Shown here: positions 46,809-54,351 of the stretch, one piece after another
How positions within the stretch are numbered: position 1 is the stretch's first letter
Layout: each line of letters opens with the position of its first letter
Source: Clostridia bacterium
GTDB lineage: Bacteria; Bacillota; Clostridia; Oscillospirales; CAG-272
Direction: 5' to 3'
NCBI GenBank assembly: GCA_017453205.1
Contig: JAFTKO010000016.1
Coordinates: 1-64,000, forward strand
Length of the DNA: 64,000 nt
Translations under genes and position numbers: made by a program
The notes under the pieces: generated by a model
Databases searched by the model: none
The model's input: the letters and a program-made list of their open reading frames with translations, nothing else
What the model was told of the DNA's origin: nothing

Positions 46809-47492
46809 TCACTTTCGCTTTTGGTCTGTGCGGAAATGCTTTGTGATCGCTTTGTTTTTCAGAGAGCGCGAAACCTCCCAAGGCGTTTCAAAAACATCCT
46901 TGATATCACAATACACAAACAATGTTTCCAATGCCAAAAGTCCGAAAATAAACAACCATATCACGCCCGAGGGTTCCGCGGAAAGCAGGTTTATGATGCC
47001 AAGCCAGACCAGCCACACGACACCGGCTTCCGCACCGCAGAGCAAAAAATAAAACAGGAACAATTTTCTCCAAAGCTTCCATGTCGCTTTGACCGCGGCT
47101 TGCCCGTCTGTGACCTCATGATACTCCGAGATGAGATACCCCTCGCCGCAAGTGGCAAACAGGCAGTCATATGTGTTCATGGATTGCCGATCGATCTCCT
47201 CCTTGATCCGCACTACGTCGACCGTGCTATCCTCCGAAAGCCCGCCGAACGCATACGCCGAGGTGACGGCAAACTCCCACTCCCCGTCGCAAAGTTTGGA
47301 AAGAAAACGATCCAGCCAACGCTTGCCGGCATTCATGCCGCGTGACATACTGCCGTAAGGGAGACGCAGCCGCAGTCGCAGGACACCGTCCGCGGGGAGG
47401 GCAAGTGCCGTCCGCTCGTTTGGCATCAGCTCGCCTTTGGCGGTCTCTGTTTCGTAGAGGACACAGATCCCCGTTTTGTTCTGTAATGTCAT
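46809..47492 (-). CDS. Hypothetical two-helix membrane protein in the ylm cluster
   Basis: 227 residues; GGAG seven bases before the ATG. The first ~130 residues are soluble (YLISEYHEVTDGQAAVKATW precedes the first helix), then two hydrophobic helices (LFLFYFLLCGAEAGVVWLV and GVIWLFIFGLLALETLFVY) and a basic tail (SLKNKAITKHFRTDQKRK). I do not recognise the family. It is 31 nt from ylmH, thus probably cotranscribed with the division genes. Confidence 0.6.
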   Translation of the reverse strand: MTLQNKTGICVLYETETAKGELMPNERTALALPADGVLRLRLRLPYGSMSRGMNAGKRWLDRFLSKLCDGEWEFAVTSAYAFGGLSEDSTVDVVRIKEEIDRQSMNTYDCLFATCGEGYLISEYHEVTDGQAAVKATWKLWRKLFLFYFLLCGAEAGVVWLVWLGIINLLSAEPSGVIWLFIFGLLALETLFVYCDIKDVFETPWEVSRSLKNKAITKHFRTDQKRK

Positions 47493-47523
47493 TTCATTTC
47501 TCCGATGGTATCAAAAGTTCGCT

Positions 47524-48348
47524 TTATATCAGCTGATCCGCGCGCAATCGTAATCTTCCTTTTCTCGTCTCGCCGTCAAAGGCGCGGAGGATAAACCTAC
47601 CGTATCCGCGCACCGAAAGCGTCAGCGGAGGCGTGAGTATGGTATCCACGCGTTCCGCGGGCTCAAACTCGACCTCCACCAGACCTGTCCGCACGGCACC
47701 TTGCGCGTCCTCGCGGGACATGCCCGTAAGTGCCGCGACCACGCAATCCAACCTTGGGGATGCCACCGTCCCCGCAATCGGCGTGTATTTTTTGCCGTCC
47801 GTAAAGCCTTCGTCCACAACATAGCGTCTGCATTTGACGGTATCCGACGCGACCTTATTGAGATTTTCGGTCAAAAACGGAACCAAGCTCTGCGGACAAA
47901 AGACCACTGCCTCGTGTTCGTTCTGTACGGCGATATCCCCCAACGCGTCGCGTTCGAGCCCCAAGCCGAGAATCGATCCGAGATAGTCGCGGTGGGAAAG
48001 CACGCGGTAGCCGCTCCCCCGCACACACACGGCGGCGACCGCTCGGTCCGCATCCTCGCCGATCAGTGCGCGCACAATCTCGCTGTCACACGCGTTGGGC
48101 TCCGCCTCCAGCAGCGCCGTGAGATAATCGGGCAACAAAAAGAGGCAGACGCGTTCGGCGGTGTCATAGCCACCGTAAAACCACGCCGCCTCCCAATTGC
48201 CGCTCATGCGCAGCTCGCGCTCGGCTTGCTTTTTCTGCCGCGGTGTCAAAAACGGGATCACCGCCACCTCCCCGCGCATACATTTGTCTATGGCGTCACC
48301 GATGCGCGCCGAAAGCATTGCCGCCGCGCCGTCTTTTTGCGGCGTCAT
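47524..48348 (-). CDS. ylmH: YlmH, S4-domain RNA-binding protein
   Basis: 274 residues. The N-terminal half includes VIPFLTPRQKKQAERELR and the central part DYLGSILGLGLERDALGDI, the hallmark of YlmH. The C-terminal S4 domain runs from about 205 (LDCVVAALTGMSREDAQGAV). YlmH-type proteins bind ribosomal RNA. Its start overlaps the yggT stop by ATGA. Member of the conserved ylmE-F-G-H set. Confidence 0.92.
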   Translation of the reverse strand: MTPQKDGAAAMLSARIGDAIDKCMRGEVAVIPFLTPRQKKQAERELRMSGNWEAAWFYGGYDTAERVCLFLLPDYLTALLEAEPNACDSEIVRALIGEDADRAVAAVCVRGSGYRVLSHRDYLGSILGLGLERDALGDIAVQNEHEAVVFCPQSLVPFLTENLNKVASDTVKCRRYVVDEGFTDGKKYTPIAGTVASPRLDCVVAALTGMSREDAQGAVRTGLVEVEFEPAERVDTILTPPLTLSVRGYGRFILRAFDGETRKGRLRLRADQLI

Positions 48349-48629
48349 AACGATGTCACCAAAAGCTGAATCACCATCAGCACCAGCCAGCTCAAAAGAA
48401 AGGGGATGTCGATCGGTACTCCCTCAAACCAGTGCATTTTTTCGCAAAGACGTCTGATAGGCAGGATCACGGGCTCGGTCACCATAAACAAAAACGCCGA
48501 GATCTTCCACTCCTGCATCGGATCAAACCATGACAGGATCGCGCGCACAAACATCGCAAGCTGTATGACGTTAATCAGAACATAGACGAACTGCTGCAAA
48601 AAATAAAACAGGGTTGCCGCAACATTCAT
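48345..48629 (-). CDS. yggT: YggT-family membrane protein (YlmG)
   Basis: 94 residues from ATG 48629 (AAAGGAAG upstream); the open frame extends 14 codons further but without support. Two membrane helices flank the family motif (RAILSWFDP and VTEPVILPIRRL). YggT/YlmG proteins act at the membrane in cell division or envelope biogenesis; the exact role is unknown. Coupled to ylmH by a 4-nt overlap. Confidence 0.9.
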   Translation of the reverse strand: MNVAATLFYFLQQFVYVLINVIQLAMFVRAILSWFDPMQEWKISAFLFMVTEPVILPIRRLCEKMHWFEGVPIDIPFLLSWLVLMVIQLLVTSL

Positions 48630-48678
48630 TTTGATGCTTCTTCCTTTCCGTAAACTACGCAAAATGCGCATATATTAC

Positions 48679-48713
48679 TTTGATGTCAACGGTCTTTGAC
48701 CGTTGACATCAAA
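48679..48713. repeat. 16-bp hairpin between sepF and yggT
   Basis: TTTGATGTCAACGGTC (48679-48694), loop TTT, GACCGTTGACATCAAA (48698-48713). No T-tract on the transcribed side. Probably an mRNA-processing or stabilising stem rather than a terminator. Confidence 0.6.
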
Positions 48714-48720
48714 AAGTGGT

Positions 48721-49239
48721 TTATGCCTCCTCGGAGACAGTCTCTTCCTCGTAAACTTCCTCGTATTCCTCAGCCGCGGGAGCTGTTTCCGCAGGAGCGG
48801 GCTCGGCGGGTTCCTCGGGAGCAAAGCCCGAAATGTCCACACCCGCAGGAGAGACCACAATGGTGTTCTTGTTGGTCTTGATCATCTCGCCGCCCAATAC
48901 GTAGGCAACGCCCGCCAAAAAGTCCACCAAACGGTGCGCCTTTTCCTTGGTCAGATTGCTGATATCGAGAATGACGATGCACCCCTCCTTGAGCTTATCG
49001 GCGATCTTGGTCGCCTCGGTGTGGCTCTTGGGCTGAAGCAGCTTGAGCTCGACTTTGTCGGGGCTTGCGGGATGGTTCTCGGGGTCCTTTCGCGCAGGGC
49101 TGTCGATGGCGGAAACGTCCGCCTCAACGCTCGAGCCGGGCATTTCCATCTTGAGATCCTCGGGCATCACATAGATATCATCATAATCTTCTTCCAGGTC
49201 CGCGTTGTCATTTCTGACAAATTTTTTCAATAAATTCAT
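48721..49239 (-). CDS. sepF: Cell division protein SepF
   Basis: 172 residues. Short N-terminal membrane-anchoring amphipathic helix (MNLLKKFVRND), acidic linker, then the SepF core ATKIADKLKEGCIVILDI with RLVDFLAGVAYVLGG. The C-terminal ~45 residues are Ala/Glu/Pro-rich (PAEPAPAETAPAAEEYEE), a clostridial extra. SepF polymers bind FtsZ and the membrane at the septum. Lies between yggS and yggT. Confidence 0.95.
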   Translation of the reverse strand: MNLLKKFVRNDNADLEEDYDDIYVMPEDLKMEMPGSSVEADVSAIDSPARKDPENHPASPDKVELKLLQPKSHTEATKIADKLKEGCIVILDISNLTKEKAHRLVDFLAGVAYVLGGEMIKTNKNTIVVSPAGVDISGFAPEEPAEPAPAETAPAAEEYEEVYEEETVSEEA

Positions 49240-49286
49240 TTTGCTGTCCTCCGTTTGATTTTAAACATATATTTTTTTATTTTTTC

Positions 49287-50018
49287 TCAGTTGGATGATC
49301 GGTCTTGGGGCTCGGCAAACAGCGCACGTCCGACGCGCACCACCGTTGCACCCTCCTCGATGGCGGGCTCAAAGCTCTCCGACATTCCCATCGATAAAAC
49401 AGGCCTACCTATATTATGAAGTTTTTTTTGCCAAATGTCAAGACATTGTCGAGAAGTTTTTGAAAAATATTTTCGATAATCCTCAATTTTTTCGCATTTT
49501 GGCGCCATTGTCATAAATCCGCGCAGTCGAATATGCGGATATTTTGCGATGGAAAGACAAAAGTCGGCAACCTCGTCGGGGTGCAGTCCGCTCTTGCTTT
49601 CTTCTTCTCCGCTGTTGATCTCTACCAAAACATCCATCACGATGCCGCGCTTTGCCGCCTGCTTTTCGATCTCCTTTGCAAGTGTCTCGCTGTCCAGCGA
49701 ATGGATCATGCACACCTTGTCGATGATGTACTTGACTTTGTTGCTTTGCAGAGTGCCGATAAAGTGGATGCGCAATCCCTCGCGGTCAAGCTCCTCCCAA
49801 CGGGCAAGCAGTTGTTGAACGCGATTTTCTCCCACGTCGTCAACGCCCAACACGCGGTGCAGATAATTGACGTGCGCGGCGTCGGTATATTTGATTGCCG
49901 CCAAGAGCGTGACCTCTCCGTCGGCGCCCTCGCCCGTCCGTCTCGCCTTTGCCGCCTCGATACGCGCTCGGATCTCGGCAAGATTTCGGTCCATATAGTT
50001 CAAATCAGAATCGGTCAT
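49287..50018 (-). CDS. yggS: YggS/PLPBP pyridoxal-phosphate homeostasis protein (YlmE)
   Basis: 243-residue single-domain TIM-barrel protein with the PLP-binding K43 (LLAAIKYTD), VGENRVQ, HFIGTLQSNK and the C-terminal SMGMSESFEPAIEEGATVVR and VGRALFA motifs. It binds PLP and buffers vitamin B6 and amino-acid pools. Its start overlaps the preceding gene's stop by ATGA and has GGAGGG seven bases before. Confidence 0.95.
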   Translation of the reverse strand: MTDSDLNYMDRNLAEIRARIEAAKARRTGEGADGEVTLLAAIKYTDAAHVNYLHRVLGVDDVGENRVQQLLARWEELDREGLRIHFIGTLQSNKVKYIIDKVCMIHSLDSETLAKEIEKQAAKRGIVMDVLVEINSGEEESKSGLHPDEVADFCLSIAKYPHIRLRGFMTMAPKCEKIEDYRKYFSKTSRQCLDIWQKKLHNIGRPVLSMGMSESFEPAIEEGATVVRVGRALFAEPQDRSSN

Positions 50019-51265
50019 CGGTAAACCCTCCCGTCATACAAATCCTTTCCCGACGTTACCAAAATGTCGTGCAGGGCAAGATATTCGTCACCGCGGTCGC
50101 CCTGCTGTGCCGCAATGCAATAGCCGTCGCCGCGGTAGAGGATCTCCACACGCCGAAAATACACGGTGCTTTCCTCAAAGATGTAAACCCCCTCCACACC
50201 GTTTACGGTATGCAAAGCGCTCTCGGGGATGTGATATCCCGAACAGCTCCCCACGGTGATCTCCACGTGCTGTCGGCGCAGATAGACAAAATTCGATGGC
50301 ACCTCGTCGGTGGAGAACACGGCAACAAACGCCCCGTCGCTCCCCGCATGGATTCCCGTACAGGTCAGCGTCAGCTCGGTGTCGCGGTTCTCGGGGAAAG
50401 CAAACGCATACTCGCCGCCCTCCGCAAAAAGCCCCGCCGCGCTCGCGTCAAACGAGATCGCCAAGTGCCAGTCGTAATCATAGACCATTTTTCCCACGGC
50501 AAAGCGGTCCTCCGATGGGATCGGTTCACTCGCGGTCAGCTCCGCAAAACGTTCGGGTGTCAAGCTCTCCAGCGCATCGGTCGTAAACAGCGCCTCGTAG
50601 CCGTCCACATAGGTACGGCTGTAAAAGTAACCCGATGCCTTGCTGTTTTGCAAGGTCACGGGGGTGCCCGTCAAGAGCTTGCTCCGCGCCTCCTTGAGGC
50701 TTGCAAGCGTTTCGTCGATCCCCGTGTTGGAGTTGGTCAGCACGCCGTATTTATTGAGCGCGGTCAGCATCGAAGCCTCCAGTTGGGACACCTGCGACCA
50801 GTCTCCCGCCGTCACGGCTTGGCGAATGGCAAGATAGTCGGTGTTCGCCTCGGCACGATAGCTCCCGGCTTTGGAAAGCGTCGTGTCCGCCGATACCGCG
50901 CTGTCCTCCAGCACCCCGATCAAGCGGTTGAGCCTGTCCAACTCGGTCTGCACTGCCGTGAGATCCTCCGCATTGCCGCCGATATAGACCTCGGTCAGCT
51001 TGACGCCCTTGCTTACTTTGACGCCGCTCTCGGCGGAATCATTGATCAGCCCCGCGCTCGACACCGTCAGCACGTCCTCGTCGCGGAACAGGTACGCCTC
51101 GCCCCCTACCGTCTGTATCTCGTCATACATCTGCACGGGGGTTTTCATAAGGCTCCCCGACGTTGAGGCAAACACATGGTAGACCGTGTATACAATCAGC
51201 CCCGCCAGCGTCAACGTCACCGCAAAGCGCATAAAATATTTCTTTAAAAACGCCCCGCGTGTCAT
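50015..51265 (-). CDS. HlyD-like periplasmic-adaptor-type membrane protein
   Basis: 416 residues from ATG 51265 (AAAGGGCGG upstream); the longer frame overlaps hairpin copy 9. A single N-terminal helix (FMRFAVTLTLAGLIVYTVYHVF) anchors a large external domain with a predicted coiled coil (LTAVQTELDRLNRLIGVLED) and a C-terminal beta-rich barrel (VYLRRQHVEITVG, VYFRRVEILYRG). This is like the HlyD/MFP proteins that precede ylmE in some Clostridia. No ABC partner is seen, so an envelope-structural role is as likely as transport. Confidence 0.7.
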   Translation of the reverse strand: MTRGAFLKKYFMRFAVTLTLAGLIVYTVYHVFASTSGSLMKTPVQMYDEIQTVGGEAYLFRDEDVLTVSSAGLINDSAESGVKVSKGVKLTEVYIGGNAEDLTAVQTELDRLNRLIGVLEDSAVSADTTLSKAGSYRAEANTDYLAIRQAVTAGDWSQVSQLEASMLTALNKYGVLTNSNTGIDETLASLKEARSKLLTGTPVTLQNSKASGYFYSRTYVDGYEALFTTDALESLTPERFAELTASEPIPSEDRFAVGKMVYDYDWHLAISFDASAAGLFAEGGEYAFAFPENRDTELTLTCTGIHAGSDGAFVAVFSTDEVPSNFVYLRRQHVEITVGSCSGYHIPESALHTVNGVEGVYIFEESTVYFRRVEILYRGDGYCIAAQQGDRGDEYLALHDILVTSGKDLYDGRVYR

Positions 51266-51291
51266 AGTTACCGCCCTTTCTGATTTGTTTA

Positions 51292-51340
51292 CGGGGGAAG
51301 AGGAAAACTTTTTTGAGGAAAAAGTTTTCCTCTTCCCCCG
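51292..51340. repeat. Dispersed hairpin copy 9 (22-bp perfect stem)
   Basis: 51292-51313 against 51319-51340, five-base loop. Same apex AACTTTTT/AAAAAGTT as copy 8 but with a different base of the stem (GGGGGAAG / CTTCCCCC). Lies between miaA and the HlyD-like gene. Confidence 0.9.
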
Positions 51341-51422
51341 CACCCCCATCTCCTTTCCAAAACCTTTACGGAATAGGTGATTTATGGAGTTTTACAGTCC
51401 TTTTTTGTTAAACAAACCCTTT

Positions 51423-52388
51423 TCATATTTCACTGCCCGTGAAAGATTTCATTGCTCTGTTCACAATCTCTTCAAACGGCAATACCCGACTGTCCTCGGT
51501 CACATCGATCCAACGCACATACTCCTTGGCGCCAAACCACGTCATTTGCCGTTTGGCGTAGCGCCGTGTAGCCCGTTTGAGCGCCTCGGTCGCCTCGTCA
51601 AGACTTTGCTCTCCGCGCAAATACCCCAACAGCTCCTTGTACCCGATCGCCTGTGCCGCCGTGGCATTGCGTTCAAATACGCCCTCCGCCATCAGCGCCC
51701 GTGTTTCATCAAGCAAGCCGTCGGCAAGCATCTTGTCCACGCGGCGGTCAATGCGCGCATACAGCACCTCGCGCGCCTCATATCGCAGACCGATGACCGT
51801 GGCATCGTATGGCGACTCGAACTGCCGTGAACGTCTGTCTGCCTCGGTTTTGGTCATGCCCGTTGTTTCATAAATCTCCAACGCACGCACCACTCGTTTG
51901 ACGTTGTTCTCATGGATCGCTGCGGCGCTTTCGGGATCGACCTGTGCAAGCCTTTCATGCAGGGCGTGATTGCCATGCGCCTGCGCGAAATCGAAGAGCG
52001 ACTGCCGCAATGCGGGATCGCATTCGGTCTCCTCAAAACCCCTCCCGCGCAAAAACGCATCGAGATATAACCCCGTGCCGCCGCAAAGGATGGGGAGCTT
52101 GCCGCGTGCCGCGATCTCTGCGACCGCCGCCCTCGCCGCGCACACATAGTCGGCACAGGAAAAGGACGCATGCGGCTCGACCGTATCGATCAAATGATGG
52201 GGGATCCCGTCGGTCTCCTCCGCGCTCGGCTTTGCCGTACCGATGTCCATACGGCGGTAGATCTGCATCGAGTCACAGGAAACAATCTCGCCTCCGAGCC
52301 GATGCGCAAGCGCGACCGCCAATGCGCTCTTACCGCTTGCCGTGGGTCCCACAACGGCGAGGATCTTCAATTTTTCACAGTTCGCCAT
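51423..52388 (-). CDS. miaA: tRNA dimethylallyltransferase
   Basis: 321 residues. P-loop GPTASGKS at the start, VSCDSMQIYRRMDIGTAKP, HHLIDTVEP and the GGTGLYLDA motif are diagnostic. AAQAIGYKELLGYL and the RATRRYAKRQMTWF part lie in the tRNA-binding half. It adds a prenyl group to A37 of tRNAs reading UNN codons. It follows an orphan antitoxin gene by 15 nt and may be cotranscribed with it. Confidence 0.96.
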   Translation of the reverse strand: MANCEKLKILAVVGPTASGKSALAVALAHRLGGEIVSCDSMQIYRRMDIGTAKPSAEETDGIPHHLIDTVEPHASFSCADYVCAARAAVAEIAARGKLPILCGGTGLYLDAFLRGRGFEETECDPALRQSLFDFAQAHGNHALHERLAQVDPESAAAIHENNVKRVVRALEIYETTGMTKTEADRRSRQFESPYDATVIGLRYEAREVLYARIDRRVDKMLADGLLDETRALMAEGVFERNATAAQAIGYKELLGYLRGEQSLDEATEALKRATRRYAKRQMTWFGAKEYVRWIDVTEDSRVLPFEEIVNRAMKSFTGSEI

Positions 52389-52403
52389 TGCAAGAGCTCC
52401 TTT

Positions 52404-52613
52404 TCAGCGGGTGTCCCCCGTATCGTGAATTTCGGGAGTGTCGGTCGGCGTCGACTTGCGCGAAATGGGGAACGGGATGGCGTTCTCACGGATTGCTTGA
52501 CGCAAAAAGATATTGATGGCGGTGGAAAGATCCAAGCCAAAATCCGCAAACAGCTCCTGCGCTTTCGCCTTTGTATCGGAATCGATGGTGATGTTGGTCG
52601 ATACCTTTGCCAT
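52404..52613 (-). CDS. RelB/DinJ-family antitoxin, no adjacent toxin
   Basis: 69 residues from ATG 52613 (AAGGAG eight bases upstream; a GTG three codons earlier is inside the ribosome binding region). N-terminal ribbon-helix-helix: MAKVSTNITIDSDTKAKAQE then LFADFGLDLSTAINIFLRQ, the RelB/DinJ signature. The C-terminal toxin-binding part is short (ISRKSTPTDTPEIHDTGDTR). No YafQ/RelE gene lies on either side; miaA follows immediately. Either an orphan antitoxin or a regulator whose toxin was lost. Confidence 0.85.
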   Translation of the reverse strand: MAKVSTNITIDSDTKAKAQELFADFGLDLSTAINIFLRQAIRENAIPFPISRKSTPTDTPEIHDTGDTR

Positions 52614-52756
52614 ATTCCTCACTCCTTTCTCCCATATTATACCATATCATATTCGTTTTGTCAATACCTTATGCGCGTTTTATGTTGGTTTTATGTTATT
52701 ATTTGAGTTACAAATTTTCTTGTCCTTTTATAAATAAAGCAACTTCCTATGGATAA

Positions 52757-52995
52757 CTCCCTCAGTCGCCAAGGCGACTTTACGGTGGCAAAGGTGTAGC
52801 CTATGACGGAAGGAGTTTTTTTCCAAAGTAACTTTGCATTGAGGACTCCCTCACCCGCTAACGCGGGAGCTCCCTCAAGAGGGAGCCTAAAGTTGCATTT
52901 GCTCAAAAAAGGATACTTGTTTTGGTAAAGTCGTACTCCTGCTCAACGATGACGCATTGAGGGTTTGTGCTCAGAGATGACGCATAGTATGTTAT
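52757..52995 (+). repeat. Repeat families B (copy 3) and C in a 465-bp gap
   Basis: 52757-52895 holds family B: CAAAGGTGTAGCCTATG-type stem, ACGGAAGGAGTTTTT, CTCCCTCACCCGC/GCGGGAG and CTCCCTCAAGAGGGAG. 52931-52960 has family C (GTACTCCTGCTCAACGATGA) and a partial second copy follows near 52970-52985. No reliable ORF in 52614-53078 beyond these. Confidence 0.75.
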
Positions 52996-53078
52996 AAAAT
53001 ATGTTCATTGCCATGTTGTGAATTAAAACATATAATTATGACTTTTTTCAAGGTATAATTATATTGAGGTGATTTACA

Positions 53079-53288
53079 ATGAAAGATAAAATCCTAATCA
53101 GAAAAAGAGAATTACAGGGTGAGGACGGTTATAAAACGTTTTCTATTCGTATTAAAGATGAGGTTGTTGATAAATTAAACAAGTTGGCTGCCGATGCGAA
53201 CCGTTCAAGAAACGAGGTCGTGAGTATTTTGCTTGAATATGCCATTGACAACTGTGAGATCATTGAAAAATGTGAAATAAATGTTTAA
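53079..53288 (+). CDS. Ribbon-helix-helix DNA-binding protein
   Basis: 69 residues. FSIRIKDEVVDKLNKLAADA followed by NRSRNEVVSILLEYAID is a CopG/Arc-type RHH fold. Probably an autoregulatory DNA-binding protein. GAGGTGATTTACA before the ATG. It overlaps the next gene by 8 nt, so they are translated together. Short and AT-rich. Confidence 0.82.
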   Translation: MKDKILIRKRELQGEDGYKTFSIRIKDEVVDKLNKLAADANRSRNEVVSILLEYAIDNCEIIEKCEINV

Positions 53289-53679
53289 GGAAAAAAGTTT
53301 GAAATCTTTCATGAAGTCTTTTGGGAACGCCTGTAAAAAACGCCCGCTTTTTTTGTGGATTGGATTATTGATCACGTTTGCCGTGGGTACGTTTATGTTT
53401 GGGCTGGGGATCGGTTCGGGGGAGCCGCTTGTGGGCGCTTCCTTTTATCTGTTTTCGGTAATGCCCGCTTTTCAAGTAGCGGTGTATGTAAAGCCCTTGA
53501 ACAGGTATGAGGTTGCGCAGATTGTATGCGAGTATTTGTGTGTGATCATGCACGCTTGTATCCTTATATGGGCAGAGATTGCCGCTGTATTTCTCCTTGC
53601 CGATTTTGTGTTTCTTTTGATCATGATTTTGTGCTTTGTTTTGGAATGGATACATGACAAAAAACAAAAAGCGGATTGA
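53281..53679 (+). CDS. Small membrane protein paired with RHH regulator
   Basis: 132 residues with four hydrophobic helices (PLFLWIGLLITFAVGTFMFG, ASFYLFSVMPAFQVAVYV, IVCEYLCVIMHACILIWAEI, FLLADFVFLLIMILCFVLEW). Overlaps the RHH gene by 8 nt. Family not recognised. The pair resembles a regulator plus membrane effector, e.g. immunity or a TA-like module, but nothing in the sequence proves this. Its stop codon lies inside the -35 box of the next promoter. Confidence 0.65.
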   Translation: MFKEKSLKSFMKSFGNACKKRPLFLWIGLLITFAVGTFMFGLGIGSGEPLVGASFYLFSVMPAFQVAVYVKPLNRYEVAQIVCEYLCVIMHACILIWAEIAAVFLLADFVFLLIMILCFVLEWIHDKKQKAD

Positions 53680-53704
53680 CAAACGTCGCCGATTGTGGTA
53701 AAAT
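53676..53704 (+). promoter_or_regulatory. Promoter of the type I toxin mRNA
   Basis: TTGACA (53676-53681), 17-bp spacer, TAAAAT (53699-53704). The predicted start point is about 53711, exactly the first base of a GGCTC/GAGCC hairpin (53711-53723), which would cap the mRNA 5' end. Confidence 0.85.
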
Positions 53705-53710
53705 AAAAAA

Positions 53711-53820
53711 GGCTCAAAGAGCCCTTGGGGATGCCATTACGGTGGCGGTCGCTTCCTCCTTAACCGGAGAGAGCGTATATTTCTTCTCTTTCCGGAATGC
53801 TCCGGGAGGAGGTAATAGCG
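53711..53820 (+). promoter_or_regulatory. Structured leader that can hide the toxin Shine-Dalgarno
   Basis: CCTCCT (53755-53760) is complementary to AGGAGG (53807-53812), the Shine-Dalgarno of the toxin ORF. CCGG (53764-53767) can pair with CCGG (53802-53805) next to it. Alternatively 53764-53773 pairs with CTCTTTCCGG just downstream (one G-T pair). Two mutually exclusive folds are thus possible, as in known type I toxin mRNAs that need processing before translation. Confidence 0.7.
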
Positions 53821-53925
53821 ATGGATTACATTACCTTTGAACAGCTTTTGCAGTTCTCCGGATTTGTTCTGTCATTCATCTCTACGATCTTTGTCATCAT
53901 CACATTCACAAATAAAAAGAGATAA
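53821..53925 (+). CDS. 34-residue membrane peptide, putative type I (holin-like) toxin
   Basis: ATG 53821 is preceded by GGAGGAGG at an eight-base spacing. The peptide has a hydrophilic start (MDYITFEQLLQF), a hydrophobic helix from about residue 13 to 31 (SGFVLSFISTIFVIITFT) and a basic end NKKR. This is the profile of the small Fst/TxpA/Hol_Tox toxins, which depolarise the membrane. Own promoter, long structured leader and a convergent antisense RNA over its 3' end complete the pattern. Assignment rests on architecture rather than on strong sequence identity. Confidence 0.72.
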   Translation: MDYITFEQLLQFSGFVLSFISTIFVIITFTNKKR

Positions 53926-54000
53926 CCGCCTTCTGACTTCCGATCCGTAGGCGGTTATCTGTCTATACAAAGGAAGTGACCGTCATCGGCATCTCCTCGT
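53911..54000 (-). ncRNA. Predicted antisense antitoxin RNA
   Basis: Minus-strand transcript of about 90 nt, predicted to start near 54000 from a consensus promoter. It runs into a 10-bp hairpin (GATAACCGCC with its complement, 53959-53950 and 53930-53921) followed by TCTTTTTATT, a proper terminator at about 53911. It overlaps the last codons and the 3' end of the toxin mRNA. A nine-codon ORF with GGAG exists in it but may be chance. Confidence 0.68.
53921..53959. terminator. Shared hairpin of toxin mRNA and antisense RNA
   Basis: GATAACCGCC (53921-53930) and GGCGGTTATC (53950-53959), perfect 10 bp. On the minus strand it is followed by a T-rich tract. On the plus strand it overlaps the toxin stop codon. 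Confidence 0.82.
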
Positions 54001-54006
54001 ACTTAT

Positions 54007-54035
54007 ATTATAGAGCAAAACTTTTGATTTGTCAA
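54007..54035 (-). promoter_or_regulatory. Promoter of the antisense RNA
   Basis: Reverse-strand TTGACA (54035-54030), 17-bp spacer, TATAAT (54012-54007), full consensus. Stronger than the toxin promoter, as expected for an antitoxin RNA in excess. Confidence 0.88.
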
Positions 54036-54103
54036 GGGTTTTGCTTTATTTTTTATGGCAATAGTATTTATTTTTAAGGAAGTATGCAATTGTGATCAAA
54101 TGT

Positions 54104-54318
54104 AGCCTTGTGAACCATTTTGGGTGGTGGTAACCGCTTTCTCCAACGGAGAAAGTGTAATGGTTTGCGGGAGCTATTGCTTAGAATAGCGAACCAACAT
54201 TCCCATACCGTCAGAAAACTACCAAAAGAGGCACAGGCATTCCCATGATAGCAAAATAGAAATTGCGTTAAAAGTTTTGGGAGGGTGTGGGAACCCTTTT
54301 TTCAAAAAGGTTCCCACA
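54104..54318 (+). repeat. Long repeat module, copy L4, with hairpin copy 10
   Basis: Starts with ACCATTTTGGGTGGTGGTAA, has CTTTCTCC/GGAGAAAG, GGGAGCTATTGCTTAGAAT and two CATTCCCAT words. Ends with TGTGGGAACC (54286-54295) pairing GGTTCCCACA (54309-54318). Nearly identical to L1 at 29911-30123. Confidence 0.88.
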
Positions 54319-54351
54319 AAAAATCTAAAAACAACGCTGATTTTATCCAAG

